A stretch of 29,857 nt of DNA, taken from the NCBI GenBank assembly GCA_023450085.1, contig JAEXHI010000032.1:1-29857 (forward strand), in the 5' to 3' direction. Below, piece by piece: positions 1 through 10,300 of this stretch. Each line of letters begins with the position of its first letter. Position 1 is the stretch's first letter. The notes beneath the pieces are model-generated. The model was not told the DNA's origin. It saw only the letters and a list, made by a program, of their open reading frames with translations, and ran no database searches. Both the position numbers and the translations under genes were made by a program. Source of the DNA: Bacteroidota bacterium. GTDB lineage: Bacteria > Bacteroidota > Bacteroidia > Sphingobacteriales > Sphingobacteriaceae.

Positions 1-176
1 CATAAAACGGTAAGTATCCAGATACTTCCGCTCAACGGTGAAATCATTGGTGTTTATTGGCATAACAGGATCAATTTAATTATTATGATTCTGTTACCGA
101 ATTATCTGACATTTACAAGGATGACAAAGCCCAAATATCTCACCACGACCGAAGATTCGGTACAGGTTACTGGTGA
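1..176 (+). pseudogene. Possible decayed gene fragment
   Basis: No intact start is present. The stretch 66-176 in the third frame reads as a plausible hydrophilic protein tail ending in HDRRFGTGYW before a TGA at 174-176. Just before it, the first frame reads GEIIGVYWHN, which looks like a beta strand of the same kind of protein. Joining them needs at least one frameshift, and earlier stops (63-65, 39-41) interrupt the third frame. This is consistent with the 3' end of a frameshifted gene entering from the left, but the family was not recognised and chance is possible. Confidence 0.2.
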
Positions 177-219
177 GATGACGAGCGAAAAAAGAGTAAT
201 ATTAATACTTTTATAAAAA

Positions 220-615
220 ATGAAAATAATTGACAAACTTGCTTGGATAGAATTAAAAGACAAAACAATTCTTTCTACAAAAAGCTATGGAAAAGACAAA
301 TATTACATCCCCGGAGGAAAACGAGAAATTGGAGAAACAGACGAACAGGCTTTAATTAGAGAAGTTAATGAAGAGCTGAGTGTAAACATTGATAGCAAAA
401 CATTAAATTATATAGGGACTTTCGAGGCTCAAGCACACGGACATGCTGATGGCGTTATGGTAAAAATGACGTGCTACTCAGGCAAATATACAGGGGAATT
501 AAAAGCTAATTCTGAAATCGAAGAGATAAAGTGGCTGAGCTACGCAGACACGGATAAAATATCAGAAGTTGACAAATTAATTTTTGAAAATCTAAAGGAA
601 AACAACTTGTTGTAA
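220..615 (+). CDS. NUDIX hydrolase
   Basis: This 131-residue protein is a single NUDIX domain, a family that cleaves nucleoside diphosphates linked to another group, using divalent metal. The Nudix box runs from G33 to V55: G, five residues, E39, seven residues, then REVNEEL. It fits GX5EX7REUXEEXGU except that Ser54 replaces the usual second Gly. The PGG just before the box and a hydrophobic strand after it (residues 60-66) fit the fold. The metal-binding glutamates E48, E51 and E52 are all present, so activity is likely. Substrate cannot be read from sequence; short single-domain members include MutT-like sanitising enzymes. It stands alone: the upstream sequence is a decayed fragment and the downstream gene is convergent. 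Confidence 0.87.
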   Translation: MKIIDKLAWIELKDKTILSTKSYGKDKYYIPGGKREIGETDEQALIREVNEELSVNIDSKTLNYIGTFEAQAHGHADGVMVKMTCYSGKYTGELKANSEIEEIKWLSYADTDKISEVDKLIFENLKENNLL

Positions 616-757
616 TTAAGCAAACAAAAAATAATACGTATAGCAATTTTCACCAATACAAACATCATGTCCCTAGATTTCTCCAAAGTCGAAATGACGA
701 TAACGAACTATCCTACTATGAATAAATAGTTAGCAACTGTAACAATAATTCCGTACA

Positions 758-787
758 TTCATCTAATAAGAAAACCCAGTAGATGAA
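758..787. repeat. 8-bp perfect inverted repeat in convergent intergenic gap
   Basis: TTCATCTA (758-765) pairs with TAGATGAA (780-787) around a 14-base loop. It lies between the convergent NUDIX and PorP genes. No T-tract follows on either strand, so it is not a typical intrinsic terminator, although its position would suit one. The rest of 616-782 holds a short fragment resembling the dispersed repeat at 23.74 kb (676-700) and nothing else recognisable. Confidence 0.4.
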
Positions 788-881
788 CTTATTTGAACAA
801 TTTACGGTTTACGTTGGTGCTTTGGCTATCTTGTTTGAAGCAATCAGTTATTTGCGTGGCAAATTAAAGAGTAAGCATTAG
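783..881 (+). CDS. Possible 32-residue membrane peptide
   Basis: An ATG at 783 opens a 32-codon frame beginning MNLFEQFTVYVGALAI, with one hydrophobic helix followed by a strongly basic tail (RGKLKSKH), the positive-inside pattern of a small membrane protein. It ends at a TAG overlapping the convergent PorP stop by four bases. No ribosome-binding site or promoter is evident, and its ATG lies in an arm of the inverted repeat at 758-787. It may be chance; no family recognised. Confidence 0.22.
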   Translation: MNLFEQFTVYVGALAILFEAISYLRGKLKSKH

Positions 882-1912
882 TAAAACTTGTAGCACCTAT
901 TGAAGTTATTATTTCTATCTCTGATGTATCTAGCTTCTGCCCTTCCTGGTATTTCTGTTTCAAAAACCAATGCAGCTTCTGTGGTTCCGCCAGTGCTGGT
1001 GTAATTGATTTTTGAGGTAGTAGCATCATGGCTTAAACCTAACCTAAACTTACTACTTCCTCCAGATTTTTTAAATAAATCTAAAATTACCGATAAAACG
1101 ATAGCGTCTTGTTGCTTGCCATTCCCCCTATACCAAAGTCCTAAATTAATGGTGTTGGTCTTGTACTGAAATCCGGCACTAATAGAATTCACATTATTTT
1201 GCCTATACATTACTAATGATGGAATAATTGCAGGCAAATCCTCACCATAACGTTCAAGGCTAATTAAATAACTGGTGTGTATGCCATATCGCATAGGCAA
1301 TTTTGCAAGTTGTCCTGTAAACGATTCATCGGGTCTGTTAATATGCTGAGCTGAACTGCCGATCATAAAATTTCCTACAACTAAATTAATGCCTGCACCT
1401 CCATCAAAAAAGCTACGATTATTGTTCACCAATACAGAAGCAGCCGAAGACGAACCGAGAATGATTCCTTGATCATCTAGCTGGTCGGAAAACACCAATT
1501 TACTCTCATCTATTCTACGGTTAATAATTCCAGCTTGCAAACCAAAGGAAAGTCTGCTATTTTCATTTAGTTCAACGCTATAAGACAATATTGTTGCCAA
1601 ATTCAACTTAGAAAGATAAGCCGTACCTTCGGTTGATTTATTAGCAATCAAACCAATCCCTCCACCGAATACAGGCAACTGGTAATCTACCGAAAAGGTA
1701 TAATTATCCAACGCACCTTGTATCTTGGTCCATTGTGAACGATAAATCATATTAAATCTGATATCGCCCTCAAATTCTCCATTTAATGCTGGATTAAGAT
1801 ATCCTGGAGCATTATAGAATTGAGAGTAAATCAAATCTTGTGCATTTGCTAAAAACACAAAAGCATTAAACGCGAAAATTGCACAAAGATATTTTAGTAA
1901 AATTTTATACAT
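878..1912 (-). CDS. Type IX secretion system membrane protein, PorP/SprF family
   Basis: This 344-residue protein begins with a signal peptide ending near ANA-Q (residues 22-25). The mature start DLIYSQFYNAPGYLNPAL is the hallmark of PorP/SprF proteins, followed by alternating amphipathic strands of an outer-membrane beta-barrel. Family knowledge: SprF-type proteins are needed for secretion and surface attachment of partner adhesins that carry the type B (gliding-associated) C-terminal domain. Its start codon directly abuts the stop codon of the giant adhesin gene upstream (TAG then ATG, no gap), so the two are co-transcribed and probably translationally coupled. The pair resembles sprB-sprF of Flavobacterium johnsoniae in arrangement. 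I infer that this protein is dedicated to the neighbouring adhesin and is not the general PorP of the core machinery. Confidence 0.93.
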   Translation of the reverse strand: MYKILLKYLCAIFAFNAFVFLANAQDLIYSQFYNAPGYLNPALNGEFEGDIRFNMIYRSQWTKIQGALDNYTFSVDYQLPVFGGGIGLIANKSTEGTAYLSKLNLATILSYSVELNENSRLSFGLQAGIINRRIDESKLVFSDQLDDQGIILGSSSAASVLVNNNRSFFDGGAGINLVVGNFMIGSSAQHINRPDESFTGQLAKLPMRYGIHTSYLISLERYGEDLPAIIPSLVMYRQNNVNSISAGFQYKTNTINLGLWYRGNGKQQDAIVLSVILDLFKKSGGSSKFRLGLSHDATTSKINYTSTGGTTEAALVFETEIPGRAEARYIRDRNNNFNRCYKFY

Positions 1913-4900
1913 CTATCTAATTAAATGAATTACCCCCGTTTTACTTTCCGATTTATTATTGTATTTCATTCCTTTCCAAACCCCTCCATTAATATAAGTA
2001 GCTTCCGCCTGCCAATAGTAAGCTCCCAATGGCAATAGTTGTCCCTTAGCCATTCCATCCCAATGTTCTGTAGGAACTCCTTGATCATCCAATTTATTTG
2101 TTTGCCAAATCAACTGTCCCCATTTATTAAATACTTTAAGTTGATAAGTAGCTAAACCTCCCCCTTTTACTTTAAACACTTTTAAGTCGGCATTTAAATT
2201 ATCTGGTTCAAAAGCATTAGGAATGTACAAGTAGCCAGGAAAATCTAAAATGGTCACCTCATCTTCTATAAAATTGGTACAATTGGCCCTGTTGGTAATA
2301 TAAAGCTTAACCTTATAGGTACCAAATCGTTCATATTTGTGTATCAACTCACTTCTATTTGAGCTAATACCATCGCCAAAATCCCAACGGTAGCTAATAA
2401 TATCGTCAGTAGTAATGGCTTTAAACTTAAAACTATAATCAGGTACTTTAATAATTTTGTTAGGACCAATTTCTATCAGGGCCTGCGGCGGCGGAAAAAC
2501 ATTAATGAAATTGCTAATAGTTGTTTCGTCGGTACAGCCATACTGATTGGTTACAGTTAACTTTACGGTATAAGCAGTGCTGGCATACACATACTGATGT
2601 TCGGGATTTTCTTCCCTTGAAAAAGTACCGTCTCCAAAATCCCAAAAATAGGTGTTAGCATTGATAGACGTATTTCTGAATTTTACTATTAACTGGTTAC
2701 AACCGTTTCTTACATCACTTAAAAACGATGCTTTAGGCGCATTAGACACCGTAATTATTTTGGTATAAACATCTGTACAATAACCGTTACTGGCCGTTAA
2801 TTTTAATTGATAAACTCCTGCTCTACCATAGCTATGTATAGGACTGTTACCCATATCATTAGGACTTCCATCGCCATAATCCCATGTGTAGGAAGTAGCA
2901 CCAATGGATTTGTTAGTTACCTGAATATCTAAAACACCATTGCAACTTAAGTCCTTATTCACTTCAAAATTTGCCCGTAAATAAGGATAGGTCATCACCT
3001 GAATGTCTTGCTCATCTGCGGTACAGCCGTACTGATTTTTTACGATAAGTTTAAGATCGTAAGTTTTATCAAAACCATTTAAAATAATGTTATCGGGATT
3101 TTTAGCTGTAGAAACCAAATTACCCTCTAAATACCACTCATATTGATCGGCATTTGTGGATTGGTTATTTATTTGCAAGGTAAATGGCACACAGCCTTTA
3201 ATTTGGGTTAGGTTAAATATCGCCTTGGGAAATGGATTAAACTGTATCACTTTTTCTTCGGCAGTTTTACAACCCAATACGTTAAATGCTTCTAGCTTTA
3301 CGTTAAATTGATAAGGCATTGAGGCGCCATTAGGTACTACAAAGTGATAATTTAAATCTTTTTGGTTAGCAACCTGAATGCCATTCACCCACCATTTGTA
3401 AGTTACCGCATCTGCACCACCGTAAGTGGTGTTATTGGTTAATTTTATGGTAGCTGTGGTGCCACAAACCTCATTTACGGCAGGTGTGAATGCTGCTACG
3501 GGGCTTTCCGTCACTCTAATTACCTGAGTACTGATTTGGGTACAACCCTGCGCATTATAGGCTTTAGCAGTAATGGTATAATCGCCAGCTTTGGTATAGA
3601 TATGGCTGGCCGTTAAACCAACGGCAGTGTTAGTAGTGCTAGTAGCGTCTCCAAAGTCCCATTCTACATTAATGGCCGTAGTACCTGTCGCGCCTACTCG
3701 CAACGTAAACGGACCGCAATTTAAGCTAGATGCATTAGTAGTAAAGTTTGCATCTGGTGCCGCCAATACCAGCACGCTCTTAGTAACTACAGCGGTACAA
3801 GAACCTCCGTTTGGATATACCTGCGTAGATTTTAAGGTAATGGTTTTGGTTCCCGGAGTAGCGTAAATATGTTTAGGATTAAGCTCGGTGCTGGTAGTAC
3901 CATCGCCAAAGTCCCAAAGAGCAGTAAATGCTGCACCAGAAAGATTGGCAAAGCTAAACTCATTACCTACGCAATCTTGTGGTTTATTGACACTAAAATT
4001 GGCGGCTACCTGAGGGTAAACAACAATTTGCTCGGTAGTGCTTACAGTTGAGCAGCCATTAGTAGCAGTTAAGGTTACGGTATAGTTGCCTGCTGTCAAA
4101 AATGTATGGGTAATTTGCTCATTTACTGCACGAGTTTGGCGTATTGGAGAGCCATCACCAAAATCCCAGGTAAACAAATTAGCTCCTGTAGACTGATTAG
4201 TAGCTGTAAAATTCACCAAAAATGGGGCACAGCCAAAGGTTTGGGTAGCATCTAACACTAATTTAGAAAATACGGTTTGTGGTTGCACTCTAATTTCATA
4301 AGGTCTGGATACTGATTCGCCACACTCATTTTTAGTAGTGATGGTGATGTAGAATAGTTTTACCAGCTTGGTATCATTTTCATAAGTGTGAGTAATATCA
4401 CGAGTATCGGTATAAGTTGCTAAAGGACTACCATCTCCAAAGTCAACGGTATAAGTACTAACTAACGCTCTGGAATTTAAGTTTTTGATTACCAAATTAA
4501 ATGGCGCACAACCATTCACGGCCGAAAGTCCAAAGTTTGCTGTTACTTGTGGATTAACCGTAACTACGATAGGGATTTTAATACCTGTTGTGCAATTGCC
4601 TACCGTCATTTCATATTCGTAAACTACATCTATTGGGTTTGCGGTAGTATTAACTAAGGCTTCGCTAATGGCCGCAGCGGCATCAACTCCAGTTCCACTT
4701 GTTGCTGCGTTGCTAATGCCTATTACGGCTGCTCTGGTCCATTTAAAAGTTACTCCAGTGGTTGAACTTGTAGGGGTATAAGTAAAGGTTTTGCCACTAC
4801 AAATTTCTGTTTTAGCAGTATTGCTAGTAAATATTGGTGAGGGATATACTTCAATTTCGTAAGTAGCAGTTTCTCCTTCGCAACCATAAGCAGCGGTTTT

Positions 4901-7900
4901 AATTTGATAGGTGATTTTTTGTATCTCAGTACTACTGTTTACTAAAATTTGCGCAGGGATGTTACCATTGCCAATAGTTGTAAAACCTGTTAATTGTGGT
5001 GAAGAAGCAGTACCTGTCCAGCTGAAACTGGTGGTTGCTACATTGCTTTGCAAGATTACAGGCGCAGACGATGCGCCTGAACATACTTGCTGTTTTAGTA
5101 AGGTATTGGTCACTTTCGCTACGGGGTTAACGGTGATCCTATATTCAACCACTGTACCTGAACAAGCATTGACGTCATCTGTTTGGGCAACGGCTTTATA
5201 GATAACTGTTAAAGGTACATTGGTAGTATTCACTAAAGTTTCCGCAGGAATACTAGTTGTTCCCGTTAAGGTATTAACACCTGTAATGCCAGTTGGTACG
5301 TTTACTGTCCAGCTGATTTGGGCATTAGGTGTAGTACTGCTTAAGGTAATGGCGGGGCTAGTTTGCGAGGAACACAGCGTTAAATGACTTGCTGAAAATA
5401 TTACTATAGGTGAGGGATTTACGGTTACCTTGATTTCGAGCACATCGCCATTACAAGCTACTGAACCGTTTTGGAATACTGGATTAACACTGTAAGTAAC
5501 CATTTGGGGAATTGCCGAAGTGTTCACCAATGTTTGGTTGATAACACTACCATTGCCATTAATTGCCCCAGTGATATTTGGATTAGCAATTACCGTCCAT
5601 GAGAACTGTGTACCTGTTACATTACTGCTAAGTGCTAAACTGGTATTTTGGTTATTACAAATGGTTTTATTAGTGGCGCTTGCGTTAACTACTGGAACAG
5701 GATTAACGGTAATCTTATACTCGGTCTCTACACCTTCGCACGCTGCATCGCCATTGGTTACCGCTTTTGCTTTATAAACCACGGTAAGTGGTGCGTTAGT
5801 AGTATTAACCAAATTTTGTACGGGTATTTGATTGGTTCCACTAACAATGATCCCAGTAATGCCTGTCACATTTACAGCGCTCCAAGAAATGTTTACGTTT
5901 GGAGTGGTACTGCTAAGGTTTACAGCCGTGGTTAAGGTATTGCTACATATGATTTGATTGGGTAATGAGAAATCTACCTTAGCAGCAGGATTAACTGTAA
6001 TTTGATAACTTTTTGGTGTTCCTTCACAAGTTTTACCTCCATAGGTATATAAAGGCACGATGATAATGGTTGAAGTAATTGGATTACTACTGGTATTAAG
6101 TGTAGTAAAAGATGGAATAGCTAAACCCTCGCCATTGGCCAAACCTATTGCCATTGATGATGTCCAACGGTATTTTACACTTGCTCCTGCAAAAGCATCT
6201 TCATCTGAAGATAGAAGGATAGCGGCAGTAGCTACGCCTGTACACAAAGTTTGGTTATTCAATGTTGTAGTTACCTCAATGGTTGGCAGTATGGTTATCG
6301 TAAAGCTTTTTGGATTAGCTTCGCAATTGAGTGTTCCTTCCGTATAAGTTGCCTTATAGCTAATACTGGCTGTTAAAGGCTTTTTAGTGGCATTGTTAGT
6401 GTTAAAAATAGGTAAGTTACCTATCCCATTTGCAGCCAAACCAATGGCACTTTCTGTATTTTCCCAAGCAAAGCTAATTTTAGGGCTATTTAAACTGGTA
6501 GCAAAATCAATGGCATTTTGATTAGTATTGTTGCACAGAACCAAATTTGGCAATGGTGTTAAACTAAAGGAAGGAATAACTGTAACAGTAATTGGTAAGG
6601 AAATCGCATTACATGATCCACTGGTTACTCTGCGCCTAAAGTAAGTAGTTTGGGTAAGGGCCAAAGGTTGGTAATCGGTGTCAGTTGCTCCTGCAATGGC
6701 AGTAAAATTACTGCTTGCTGACGTGGTAGATTGCTCCCAGCTGTAGGTAAAACTGCCGTCTCCCCCTGCAGGCAATTGGCCTATTAATTTTGCAGGCAGT
6801 GTATTATAGCAAATGGTTTGGTCGGCGCTAATTTCAATATTGGTAAGCGTGCCTTGTACTTTAATTTCAATTTTATTGGATATTGAACTACAAGTTCCGC
6901 TGTTTACTACCCTACGATAATAAGTAGTTATGGACAATGCGGGTGGTTGGTAAGTGGAATTGATTGCATTATTTATAGGGGTAAAATTACTTCCATCGGT
7001 GGAGCTTTCCCATTGGTAAGTAAAAGAGCTTGAGCCGCCCGTAAGTACTCCTCCTCTTAACAATGCTGGCGTGCCATTTAAGCAAATAGTTTGATCTGCA
7101 GTAATGGTATTGTTGTTTATTGCTGGATTAACCTTTACGGAAATGGCAGTAGGATTACTTTCGCAACCATTAACGGTTTGGGTAACATAATAGGTTAATG
7201 TGGCTGCCGCAATGGTTGGGGGTGTTGGCGCAGCTGTTAACAAGTTGGTATTGTTTAACGGCAATGCGCCATACCATTTTAAATCTGTACCAGTAGCAGT
7301 TAACTGGGTAGCTACATCATTTAAGCAATAGGTATAGCTTAGCGTTCCTGTTGGCGCTAAGGGCTTAGGGTTTACTTCTATTTTGGTTTCTGTAGAATAT
7401 AATTGACTACAGCTGCCACTTTTTATTACCGCTCTGTAGTAGGTTGTGCTGGTTAAGTTATTATAGTTTAACGTTGGTGTTTGGTTAAGTGGAGACGTTG
7501 CAGTCCAAGTAGTGCCATTGGTTGATTGCTCCCAGAACAAAATCGTACCTACATGCCCTGATAGGGTAACAGTACCTGCTGTCGCGTTACCGCAGTATGT
7601 AGCTCCTCCACTGGTGGTACCTGCTACGGTTTTTGGTGCTACGGTAATGGTTATGGTATCTTCGGAATCACCACAAGGTGCATAGCCTTTTACCGTCCAT
7701 TTTAACACATAAGAGCCTCCATTAACCAAACCTCTAACAATTGTATGGGGGTCTGTTGGATCATCAAAAGTGAGCCCTGTACCGCTAACTACTGTCCATA
7801 AGCCTCCAGTTGGAGCAGCTGTGGCGCTTAATTGAGTGCTAGTTACATCGCACTCGGTTAAATTAGCGCCCGCATTTGCTGCAGCCACCGCTGGGTTAAC

Positions 7901-10285
7901 GGTAATGGTAAAGGTTTTGGGTATCCCTACGCAGCCACCAGATGTGGGTGTAACGGTAATGGTTGACGTTATTGGTGTTGTTCCATTGTTTCTAGCGGTA
8001 AATGATGGCAATCTAGTTGTCCCATTTGCCTGCAATAGTCCTATCGCTGTATTACTATTAGTCCAAGTATAAGTGGCTACTCCCGTAGTACTAGTACTAA
8101 AATTGGTTATGGGCACTATAGTATTACTACATACGGTAATGTCGCTTAATGAATTTAATACTGGAGCTTCGGTAATAATTATATTTCTGGTGTAAACTGT
8201 GGAAGAACCACATTCGTTAGATACTTTTAACTTTATCTGATAAGTTCCTTTTAAAGGATATACAATGTTAGTGGGATTAGCTAAGTTAGAACTTGTAGTA
8301 GTGGCCCCTGGAAAGTCCCATTCGTAACTGACAACATCAGTCCCATAACAATTCTTAACGATTGCCGTTGGGTTAATACTAGCTCCTTCGCAAATAGAGG
8401 TAGGTATGGCATTGCTAATTGCCGCAGTTGGGGGTGCTTTAATGGTTATGGTTTGAGGCGAGGAAGTCACAGAACAACCCGTACCAGTGGCATTGCTGGT
8501 AGTTAAAGTGATACTATAAACTCCTGGTAACGTTAGATTAAAAGAAGGATTTTCTAACGTTGAAGTTAATGTAGTAAATGAGCCAATATTATCACAATCC
8601 GCGGTATTACCTGTTGTTCGGCTTATACGCCAAGTATACATGTTTGTACCGCAATTAGGCAGTGGACTGTTAGAAGTATTGGTTGGCTTTAAGGTATATG
8701 GTGCACAAGAAGTATTGGCTGACAAAGTAAAACTAGCAATTGGTTTTGGATTAACACAGATGGTTTCTTCATAAAAATCTTCTCCACAACCAGCAATATT
8801 GGCCTCTCCTCTAATTCTAATTTTAACCTTGTAAGTTCCAGCTTTAACAAATCTTATTGAAAGAGGGGATGTTCCTGTTATCCAAGAATTTGTTGACACA
8901 ACCTCTCCCATATTACCGCTTACAATAGTGTAATCACCAACATTAGCACCTTCAACACTCCACACAAACTTACCTGTAGTACAACCCGTTGGCTTTGCTG
9001 AACTAGCTGTTCCTGTGTTAGTAAAAGTAATAGTTTCCTCCTCGCAAATTATATTACTTTTATTTTTGCTGAAAGCGGCTTTAGGCTTATCATTTACAAA
9101 AATATTGCCTATTGCCCCCGTAGAAGAATTACAAGGGTTTTCTGCTATAAAGGTTGCTCCAAAAGAATTATTAATATTTTGTCCACCTATATTAAAAGTA
9201 AAACCACACGAACTTTTGTCAAATGTTTTTTTAAATGTCCTCTGGCTATCAGTTAATGGTTCTACTAATTTAATTTCTGGTGTATTGTCATTAAATTTTA
9301 TCCTGTAAATTGTTCCAGGAGGATTTTTCTTTGTCTCTTCACTTAATTTAAAAGTTAAGAAACCACCACTACAAATATCAGTATACTGATCTCTATCTAA
9401 ATTACCAGCTGGTCGCTGACCTACGAAAACTGTAAATTCTTGTTCATTTACACAACCATTTTGACCAGCGGTAATAATTTTCATTGTTTTTATTCCTACT
9501 GAATAAGTGTGTTTTAAAGATGTGAAGTTATTTGAAACATAATCAGGACTCCCATCTCCCCAAATAATCTTATAAGAGACATTGGTAGTTCTTGTTGAGG
9601 AAATATTATCTAATTCAAACTCTGAGTCAGTATCGGAGCATATATATATAGTATTTTTTCCGTCGAAAATCGTGGATTGAAAGTTCCCAGAAATATTTAT
9701 ATCTGGAAGTTTCTTTATCTTTACTGCTGCTACATTCGTAACAACTGCAGTTTTACATACTTCGTTAGTTACTGTAAGCTTAACTGTAAACTCTTGTGTA
9801 CCTGCTCCTGCTTGTGCCTTAAACTCATGAACAGGATTTTCATCCGTACTGGTGGTTCCATCACCAAAATCCCAAAGATAGGTTTCTCCATTGGTGGAGG
9901 TATTAGTAAAAGTCACCGTTTCTGAACCACAGGCATTGTTAGCAGCATTATGCGTAAAACTAGCTGTTGGCACGGCGAAATTTAAGGTAATTGAGTTACT
10001 AACTTCAGAATCAGCCCTTAGTTTATATGTTCCCGCTACAGTTGGTCTATATATATTTGAATTTGCTCCAGTAATGGGTCCGTTGGCATCTTCCCATTGA
10101 AATGGGCCTGTAGCCGTGGTAAAAAGCTCAATAACATTTCCAGAGCATTTTTTTTCTATCACAATAGCTCTTTTCTTCGCGAGCTTTTTAACAGGTTTAG
10201 TGCTATGAATAGGCTTGTGTTCGACAGCTTGAACAGCCGCCGAAAAAAAAAACAGAGTAATAATGAACAGAAAATATTTGAGCAT
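1913..10285 (-). CDS. Giant secreted PKD-domain adhesin with T9SS type B C-terminal domain
   Basis: The product is 2790 residues if it starts at the ATG at 10283-10285, chosen because it gives a clear signal peptide (MLKYFLFIITLFFFSAAVQA, cut after residue 20). The frame stays open 40 codons further upstream, but that part is basic and crosses repeat-like DNA. PKD domains with WDFGDG-type loops occur near residues 140, 245 and 660, then in a dense C-terminal group near 1950, 2040, 2125, 2210, 2470, 2550 and 2635. Between about 700 and 1900 lie roughly a dozen 80-110-residue Ig/PKD-like units ending in ITVNP-like strands. The last about 110 residues (from YLYIPNAFEPDN to the end) match the gliding motility-associated C-terminal domain, a type IX secretion signal of type B. 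It is probably a surface adhesin or gliding protein like SprB; ligand unknown. The abutting PorP/SprF gene is its likely secretion partner. Confidence 0.93.
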   Translation of the reverse strand: MLKYFLFIITLFFFSAAVQAVEHKPIHSTKPVKKLAKKRAIVIEKKCSGNVIELFTTATGPFQWEDANGPITGANSNIYRPTVAGTYKLRADSEVSNSITLNFAVPTASFTHNAANNACGSETVTFTNTSTNGETYLWDFGDGTTSTDENPVHEFKAQAGAGTQEFTVKLTVTNEVCKTAVVTNVAAVKIKKLPDINISGNFQSTIFDGKNTIYICSDTDSEFELDNISSTRTTNVSYKIIWGDGSPDYVSNNFTSLKHTYSVGIKTMKIITAGQNGCVNEQEFTVFVGQRPAGNLDRDQYTDICSGGFLTFKLSEETKKNPPGTIYRIKFNDNTPEIKLVEPLTDSQRTFKKTFDKSSCGFTFNIGGQNINNSFGATFIAENPCNSSTGAIGNIFVNDKPKAAFSKNKSNIICEEETITFTNTGTASSAKPTGCTTGKFVWSVEGANVGDYTIVSGNMGEVVSTNSWITGTSPLSIRFVKAGTYKVKIRIRGEANIAGCGEDFYEETICVNPKPIASFTLSANTSCAPYTLKPTNTSNSPLPNCGTNMYTWRISRTTGNTADCDNIGSFTTLTSTLENPSFNLTLPGVYSITLTTSNATGTGCSVTSSPQTITIKAPPTAAISNAIPTSICEGASINPTAIVKNCYGTDVVSYEWDFPGATTTSSNLANPTNIVYPLKGTYQIKLKVSNECGSSTVYTRNIIITEAPVLNSLSDITVCSNTIVPITNFSTSTTGVATYTWTNSNTAIGLLQANGTTRLPSFTARNNGTTPITSTITVTPTSGGCVGIPKTFTITVNPAVAAANAGANLTECDVTSTQLSATAAPTGGLWTVVSGTGLTFDDPTDPHTIVRGLVNGGSYVLKWTVKGYAPCGDSEDTITITVAPKTVAGTTSGGATYCGNATAGTVTLSGHVGTILFWEQSTNGTTWTATSPLNQTPTLNYNNLTSTTYYRAVIKSGSCSQLYSTETKIEVNPKPLAPTGTLSYTYCLNDVATQLTATGTDLKWYGALPLNNTNLLTAAPTPPTIAAATLTYYVTQTVNGCESNPTAISVKVNPAINNNTITADQTICLNGTPALLRGGVLTGGSSSFTYQWESSTDGSNFTPINNAINSTYQPPALSITTYYRRVVNSGTCSSISNKIEIKVQGTLTNIEISADQTICYNTLPAKLIGQLPAGGDGSFTYSWEQSTTSASSNFTAIAGATDTDYQPLALTQTTYFRRRVTSGSCNAISLPITVTVIPSFSLTPLPNLVLCNNTNQNAIDFATSLNSPKISFAWENTESAIGLAANGIGNLPIFNTNNATKKPLTASISYKATYTEGTLNCEANPKSFTITILPTIEVTTTLNNQTLCTGVATAAILLSSDEDAFAGASVKYRWTSSMAIGLANGEGLAIPSFTTLNTSSNPITSTIIIVPLYTYGGKTCEGTPKSYQITVNPAAKVDFSLPNQIICSNTLTTAVNLSSTTPNVNISWSAVNVTGITGIIVSGTNQIPVQNLVNTTNAPLTVVYKAKAVTNGDAACEGVETEYKITVNPVPVVNASATNKTICNNQNTSLALSSNVTGTQFSWTVIANPNITGAINGNGSVINQTLVNTSAIPQMVTYSVNPVFQNGSVACNGDVLEIKVTVNPSPIVIFSASHLTLCSSQTSPAITLSSTTPNAQISWTVNVPTGITGVNTLTGTTSIPAETLVNTTNVPLTVIYKAVAQTDDVNACSGTVVEYRITVNPVAKVTNTLLKQQVCSGASSAPVILQSNVATTSFSWTGTASSPQLTGFTTIGNGNIPAQILVNSSTEIQKITYQIKTAAYGCEGETATYEIEVYPSPIFTSNTAKTEICSGKTFTYTPTSSTTGVTFKWTRAAVIGISNAATSGTGVDAAAAISEALVNTTANPIDVVYEYEMTVGNCTTGIKIPIVVTVNPQVTANFGLSAVNGCAPFNLVIKNLNSRALVSTYTVDFGDGSPLATYTDTRDITHTYENDTKLVKLFYITITTKNECGESVSRPYEIRVQPQTVFSKLVLDATQTFGCAPFLVNFTATNQSTGANLFTWDFGDGSPIRQTRAVNEQITHTFLTAGNYTVTLTATNGCSTVSTTEQIVVYPQVAANFSVNKPQDCVGNEFSFANLSGAAFTALWDFGDGTTSTELNPKHIYATPGTKTITLKSTQVYPNGGSCTAVVTKSVLVLAAPDANFTTNASSLNCGPFTLRVGATGTTAINVEWDFGDATSTTNTAVGLTASHIYTKAGDYTITAKAYNAQGCTQISTQVIRVTESPVAAFTPAVNEVCGTTATIKLTNNTTYGGADAVTYKWWVNGIQVANQKDLNYHFVVPNGASMPYQFNVKLEAFNVLGCKTAEEKVIQFNPFPKAIFNLTQIKGCVPFTLQINNQSTNADQYEWYLEGNLVSTAKNPDNIILNGFDKTYDLKLIVKNQYGCTADEQDIQVMTYPYLRANFEVNKDLSCNGVLDIQVTNKSIGATSYTWDYGDGSPNDMGNSPIHSYGRAGVYQLKLTASNGYCTDVYTKIITVSNAPKASFLSDVRNGCNQLIVKFRNTSINANTYFWDFGDGTFSREENPEHQYVYASTAYTVKLTVTNQYGCTDETTISNFINVFPPPQALIEIGPNKIIKVPDYSFKFKAITTDDIISYRWDFGDGISSNRSELIHKYERFGTYKVKLYITNRANCTNFIEDEVTILDFPGYLYIPNAFEPDNLNADLKVFKVKGGGLATYQLKVFNKWGQLIWQTNKLDDQGVPTEHWDGMAKGQLLPLGAYYWQAEATYINGGVWKGMKYNNKSESKTGVIHLIR

Positions 10286-10300
10286 ATTTAGTTTGGCGCA

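Noticed and set aside
5648..5935. Plus-strand frame inside the adhesin gene
   Set aside because: One of many antisense frames produced by the threonine- and valine-rich codons of the large gene.
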